Shown here: piece after piece, positions 59,480 to 64,000 of the stretch
Position numbering within the stretch: the first letter of the stretch is position 1
How the letters are laid out: every line of letters begins with the position of its first letter
DNA from: Imbricaverruca yamaguchii
Taxonomy: Eukaryota > Arthropoda > Thecostraca > Neoverrucidae
Assembly (NCBI GenBank): GCA_034440575.1
Contig: JAOTOL010001305.1
Span: 105,001 to 169,000, forward strand
Length of the DNA stretch: 64,000 nt
Reading direction: 5' to 3'
Program-made: the position numbers and the translations under genes
Notes under the pieces: model-generated
The model's input: the letters and a program-made list of their open reading frames with translations, nothing else
Told to the model about the DNA's origin: nothing
Database searches by the model: none

Positions 59480-60012
59480 CCCCGCCGCCCGCACCCGCCT
59501 GACCGCATCCGCCTGACCGCCTAACTGCGTCCACCTGACCGTCTGACCGCGTCCACCTGACCGTGACCGTCTGACCGCGTCCACCTGACCGTCTGACCGC
59601 GTCCACCTGACCGTGACCACCTGACCGTCTGACCGCGTCCACCTGACCGCACCCACCTGACCGTCTGACCGGGTCCACCTGATGGTCTGACCGGGTCCAC
59701 CTGACGGTCTGACCGGGTTCACCTGACGGTCTGACCGTGACCACCTGACCATCTGACCGCGTCCACCCGACCATCTGACCGCCTGACCGCGTCCACCTGA
59801 TAGTCTGAGCGTCCGACCGTGTTCACCTGACCGTCTGACCGTGTTCACCTGACCGTCTGACCGTCTGACCGCGCCCACCTGACCGTCTGACCGTGTTCAC
59901 CTGACCTTCTGACCGCGTCCACCTGACCGTCTGACCGCGTCCACCTGACCGTCTGACCGCGTCCACCTAACCGTGACCGGGTCCGCCTGACCGTCTGACC
60001 GGGTCCGCCTGA
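59480..60012. repeat. 22-bp minisatellite with 10-bp sub-units
   Basis: The unit gaccgcgtccacctgaccgt-ct recurs, with variants gggtccacctgacggtctga and gtgttcacctgaccgtctga forming local blocks. Extra or missing gaccgtct sub-units shift phase. Minus-strand frames read VDAVRRSGG-like repeats and are not taken as coding. Confidence 0.93.
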
Positions 60013-61799
60013 TGGACACAGAGCGTCGCCCAGGTCCGGTGCCGTTTGACGGACGTACACCACGCGCGCCCCGGCAGACGTTCTCCGAACCAGGCCCAGC
60101 CGGCCGTGGCCTGTTGCCGGGCCGGCGGAAGTCTGCACGGCTGTCAGCTGGTTCCATCAGCTGGGCTGGGGCCGCCGGTGACGTAGGCGCCCCGGGGCAG
60201 GAGGCCGCCGCCGCCACCGCCGCCCGAACGGCCTGGCGGCGGCGGCGGCGGCCGCCAGCAGCCATCTGGCCGAGACAAGTGTGCACTGCCCGGCTTGGCA
60301 GCACGCACTCGTGCAGACAGGAGGGAACAGCGTCCCCAGCGTAAGCATGACTTGTACTGCTGAGGTCAACGACATTGCAGGCCTGCCATGCTAATGGCCG
60401 TTACCGATGAGAAACTACCTCGCAGACGTGAATCTCAGTAATCGGGAGCATGCAAGAATGGCCCAAGGCCGCAGGGCATTGCATGCACTTTTTGTGGGTT
60501 GCGGCAACACATAGGCTCCGGGCCTTGAACTTCCAGTTACTCGACTTACTTCTTTTTTTGTCTAGTTTAGCTTGCAGTTCAGGTCGAACAGGTCAGTCGC
60601 GGGTGCAACTGGCCACACCTCTTCGCCGTAATTTTACCTAGCGATCTGACCTGAAGTCGCATTTTGATTTACATTTTGCAGTCGTTTGTCTACACAACCA
60701 TCTTTCCCTTTCGACTGTACATTGTATGGTGTGTTCATAAAAATGTCTTCGAATATCTAAGAGCTACATGCAGACGAAATTTGCTGACTTAGAATTGTCG
60801 AAGCTCCGGTATCGATTCTATAAATGCGTCCGAAATTTAAAGGGATATCATGAACGGTTCAGACGTTAGCCGATAACATTGTCAGGGTGGACGTCAAGAT
60901 AACCATTCCGAAACCGCCCTGCGAGTGATAATGCTTCGGTGTAGCACGCTGTAAGGTGCAATAGCTGAATCTATGGGATCCACATACCTGTCTCTGCAGT
61001 CCCAGAAGATTGGCACGTCAGGCTTATTCCGTTTGTGAAGGGAAAATACCGTGTGGAGGAAGAGAACACCCAGTACACAGAGTGTGGGCTCAAGCTGTTG
61101 GAAGTGCACGTGCCTACATCTTCGGTAGCTTGCTGTTCGGCGGTGACCAACACGCTGCCGAGCGATACCAGATCACCCATTCAAGCTAAACCGACAAATC
61201 GGACGGCAATGATTTTCCTGTCTGATTACCGTCATCTGCACGCATGCCTTCGGTGTTGGTGCATAGAGCCGGGGTGTGACTCCGATCCCCGATTGTAGAC
61301 AGTGCTCAGTGGATTTTAGGGCTCCGACATCGGCGACATGGTTCCTTCTAGAACTTCGAGGTATTTGATCTAGTAATACTTATTACTTATTGGATCAATA
61401 TATTTATTGGATCATTAAATCAACTTAACGTATTCCCACGTAGAAACAAAATTCGAGAAGTCGCAGGCGGCACGGGCTTGTGCCTTCCTATGGACGATGA
61501 AGTTTAACCAAAATGGCAATGGGAGAGCTTGCTCCCATCAACATCGATAACGTCCGAAAGAACAAGTGTTATCACACCGTGTCGTCGACACTTGTGGCGC
61601 CCAGCAACAACCGCACACGTGCAAGGCGACATGACTTCTCGATCTTCCCGAGTCGGCTGTTGCCAGCTTAAGGACGAACACCAGCATTGCTTTTTCTGCA
61701 CTTATGCACAATAACGACTATCAAAATATGTGTGTAGACTGTAGACCACTACTTGCAGCTGGCCGCCATACAATAACAAACGGTGGAAGGAGTTATTTG
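60013..61799. other. unassigned; GC-rich (GCC/GGC)n patch at about 60,180-60,260
   Basis: The GC-rich patch (gccgccgccaccgccgcc; ggcggcggcggcggc) directly follows the minisatellite. No gene recognised here or to 61,799. Confidence 0.45.
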
Positions 61800-61975
61800 T
61801 GGGCTTGTGTCTGCAGCTGGTGCGTTCCGGGGCAGATCGACCGGTGCCTTATACACTTATCCCTCGGACTCTGACGAAATTTGCTACAACGGTTTCTTAG
61901 GGGCGATGAACACGCCTGACACAATATTATATTTGTCAGATCAACGGCTCAGCATTTCCCAGGTGTATATACCGA
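61800..61975 (+). repeat. dispersed repeat family E, forward copy
   Basis: It shares atcgaccggt, then tct(c/g)a(c/g)att-like words, ggggcgatgaacac and tcaacggctcagcat with the reverse complement of 62,936-63,110. In one frame both copies read similar peptide (SDSDEICYNGFLGAMNT versus SDFDETCCSGFSGAINT), so the family may derive from a coding or otherwise constrained element. Confidence 0.7.
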
Positions 61976-62935
61976 CCACATTTTGTCGGCGCGGGCGATG
62001 GTCGCCTTTCTGATAGCGAAGTTCGAAATCACCAATATTGGTTTCGTGGAAATGGGGAGGTCCGGACAACTGCAGCGGCGCTTGGTTCACGGGTCTCCAA
62101 GGTCAGAACAATATAAGGCACCCAGCATCTCTACCGTTTCGTTCCAATTGATCAAATGAACCTGCTAGCTCACGAACTGTTGTGGAGACCTGGTAAGAAG
62201 TCCCAATTAGGTAAATACGCAGAGGTGAGATACGTTCCACTGGACAGAGGAAAACTGAATCCATGTTACCTGTCAGTGTGATGTTATGCAGCTATTCATA
62301 TTCTTCGAAGAATTTGATGTTTTAGACACGTGGAAGAGTGGTTGTATGGCTATGCGATCCGGTGTCGTACAGCTCTGTATTTGTGTGCTTTGCTATTCGT
62401 TCAGGATACGGAAAGGTGTGAGTAGATACATGTTAGTATCGTCTATTAAACGTTTCGAAATATACTGGAATGCCTTTGTAAAAGCGTTCAAAAGCAAAAG
62501 ATACAGCGCCGAATAATTAAATCCATAAATCAAAGCGTAATCCCGAAAGTCACACAAATCAGCAAAACGCGACAACTTTGGTCTTGTAAAAAAAACGCTT
62601 GGATATAAATAATCACTAATTCTAGTTTACCATAACAATCACTTATTTTAGTTTGCATAAAACAATAGTGATATTATGTAATAGGAATATAACATTAATA
62701 TATCTCGCATGGTGGTATTTTCAAATATATTGACCTGATCTTAGGGCACGCTATTACTTCTTTCTCTGGGGTTCAGCAGCTTCTTATAGAATATCAGTTA
62801 AAAAATAATAATGTCAGGTACCCCATGGCCATTGTCAACCCATGGCCATCGTCAATGCAGCCACATTATTTCTTTTCACATGAAATTATCTCTTGATGAG
62901 GAAATATGCACGCAAAAATACCCTTGTACAGCAGG
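61976..62935. other. unassigned sequence between the inverted family E copies
   Basis: No transposase or other gene recognised. A 17-bp tandem duplication (ccatggccattgtcaac / ccatggccatcgtcaat) lies at about 62,823-62,856. Confidence 0.5.
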
Positions 62936-63110
62936 TCAACCATGTTGCCCGACTCTGTACATGCTGAGCCGTTGACTGACGAGCAAACAATTGTGACATG
63001 TGTTTATCGCCCCCGAAAACCCACTGCAGCACGTTTCATCAAAATCTGAGAGATGACGGTGTAAAATCAACCCCTTGACCGGTCGATATATCCTGGAATT
63101 GCGACTGTTC
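62936..63110 (-). repeat. dispersed repeat family E, reverse copy
   Basis: Inverted relative to 61,800-61,975, about 70% alike. The pair could be the ends of a ~1.3 kb foldback element or two independent insertions. Their divergence and the lack of matching outer boundaries favour independent insertions. Confidence 0.68.
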
Positions 63111-64000
63111 CTGGGTGTGTGTGTGCGCACATTTTGACGAATGCGAGGTTCACCAACTGGCAATATGCTGCAGACCTGGTGATGCAGAACAATGTAGCAC
63201 TGATGAAGGTAAAGTTGCAACTGAAACGCCAATTGCCAAGAGTGATTTTAACGCAGATCCACGCAAAATGATACGATACGACGCGAAACGTCGCATTCGC
63301 CTGCGTACGCTTAAACACGCGCTCGAAGATTGTTTGTGATGCCGCCATTCGGGAATATGAACATTTCAGAACGTCTTGCATTCTTCGGATACAATGACAG
63401 CGTGCTTTCTTCCGTCCTGATGCTCACGAGGGCACCAAATATTCCACGCTAGCAAGATTTCCCGCTGTATTTGTCAGCTGTCTGCACGGCTTCCCACCAT
63501 TTAGTCCCTATATACGTGGCGACGATCAGCTGGCGCGGAGCACACTGTTGGCGCCAGTTCTTCGCGTTCGCCTGAAATTATGGTGGAAACGACCGGTCTT
63601 CGCTCACAAATTGCATGTCATCTGCATCATCGGAACAGGCGACCGAGTTCGTTGGTAACTTTAGGATGCCACGAGCAACAAGATCGACACAATTATCGTG
63701 TAGGTCGCAGGGAATAGAACTGTCGAAGGTCGGAATCTAAAACTGATTATGCAAATGATGATCACCTCTCACTAAACTATAGGTTTGCAGGACTCGTCTG
63801 CCAAGATTATAACCCATGAGCGGTAGATCACAAAAATCGGATAGCATAAGTATTGTTCAAGTTGGCTTTAAACTCATTCCTCCACCAACGAACGAAATGG
63901 AACCGAGTGAAATGATAACTAATGCGTTGTAGCTGATGCCAACATGTATAACTGGTAGCTCATGCGAATGCACCCAGTGTAAAATCTAGCATGACATGGT
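63111..64000. other. unassigned sequence
   Basis: No gene or element recognised to the end of the window. Confidence 0.5.

Noticed and set aside
61800..63110. Complete foldback transposon bounded by the family E inverted copies
   Set aside because: The arms are only about 70% alike and their outer boundaries do not match cleanly; independent insertions are simpler.

Overview
The window reads as non-coding, repeat-rich nuclear DNA of an invertebrate animal. There are no operons, no tight gene packing, no rRNA genes and no convincing complete host gene. The recognisable proteins belong to decayed non-LTR retrotransposons: one CR1-like element, and one gag-like ORF1 of the Jockey/I type that many arthropods carry. 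An arthropod or other invertebrate host is an inference from those families and from the mass of minisatellites; the species cannot be read from the sequence.

Layout. 0-14 kb: a series of short tandem arrays (49, 61, 74, 4, 22, about 30, 9, 79, 51, 23 and 16 bp units), plus an ~0.83 kb inverted-repeat element at 2.3-3.2 kb that has a second diverged copy at 55.5-56.3 kb. 14-16.7 kb: a 2.2 kb gag-only non-LTR element on the minus strand sits inside an older dispersed repeat. The uninterrupted relative of that repeat lies at 7.7-8.0 kb, so both insertion points and the target-site duplication can be read. 16.9-18.4 kb: a direct repeat flanks 1.24 kb rich in GGCTTCG-like words. 20-25 kb: two ~50 bp mini-insertions with target-site duplications, a diverged ~55 bp repeat array, and a 417 bp MITE with terminal inverted repeats (24,086-24,502). 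28.2-29.4 kb: a 12 bp minisatellite.

30.2-34.3 kb: a CR1-like retrotransposon on the minus strand, with an esterase-type ORF1, an endonuclease/reverse transcriptase ORF2 and an 8-bp 3' repeat, broken by several frameshifts and one in-frame stop. 35.6-37.9 kb: a 27/49 bp compound minisatellite. 40.7-41.2 kb (minus): the best candidate host exon, encoding a Cys-Gln-Pro-Thr repeat protein and ending at a good splice donor. 41-52 kb: TA-rich tracts, a third mini-insertion, 76/80 and 35 bp arrays, two copies of a ~280 bp poly-G repeat, a ~270 bp satellite rich in TGACCTT words, and two tRNA-like SINE-head candidates. 52-64 kb: mostly unassigned, with a perfect 38 bp palindrome carrying two CRE sites (58.2 kb), a (TA)n tract, a 22 bp array and an inverted pair of dispersed repeats (61.8 and 63.0 kb).

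The very long open frames inside the minisatellites are open in several frames at once because the monomers lack stop codons. They are not treated as genes. The features of most interest are the ~50 bp mini-insertions (three loci, each flanked by direct repeats) and the gag-only element nested in a datable target.
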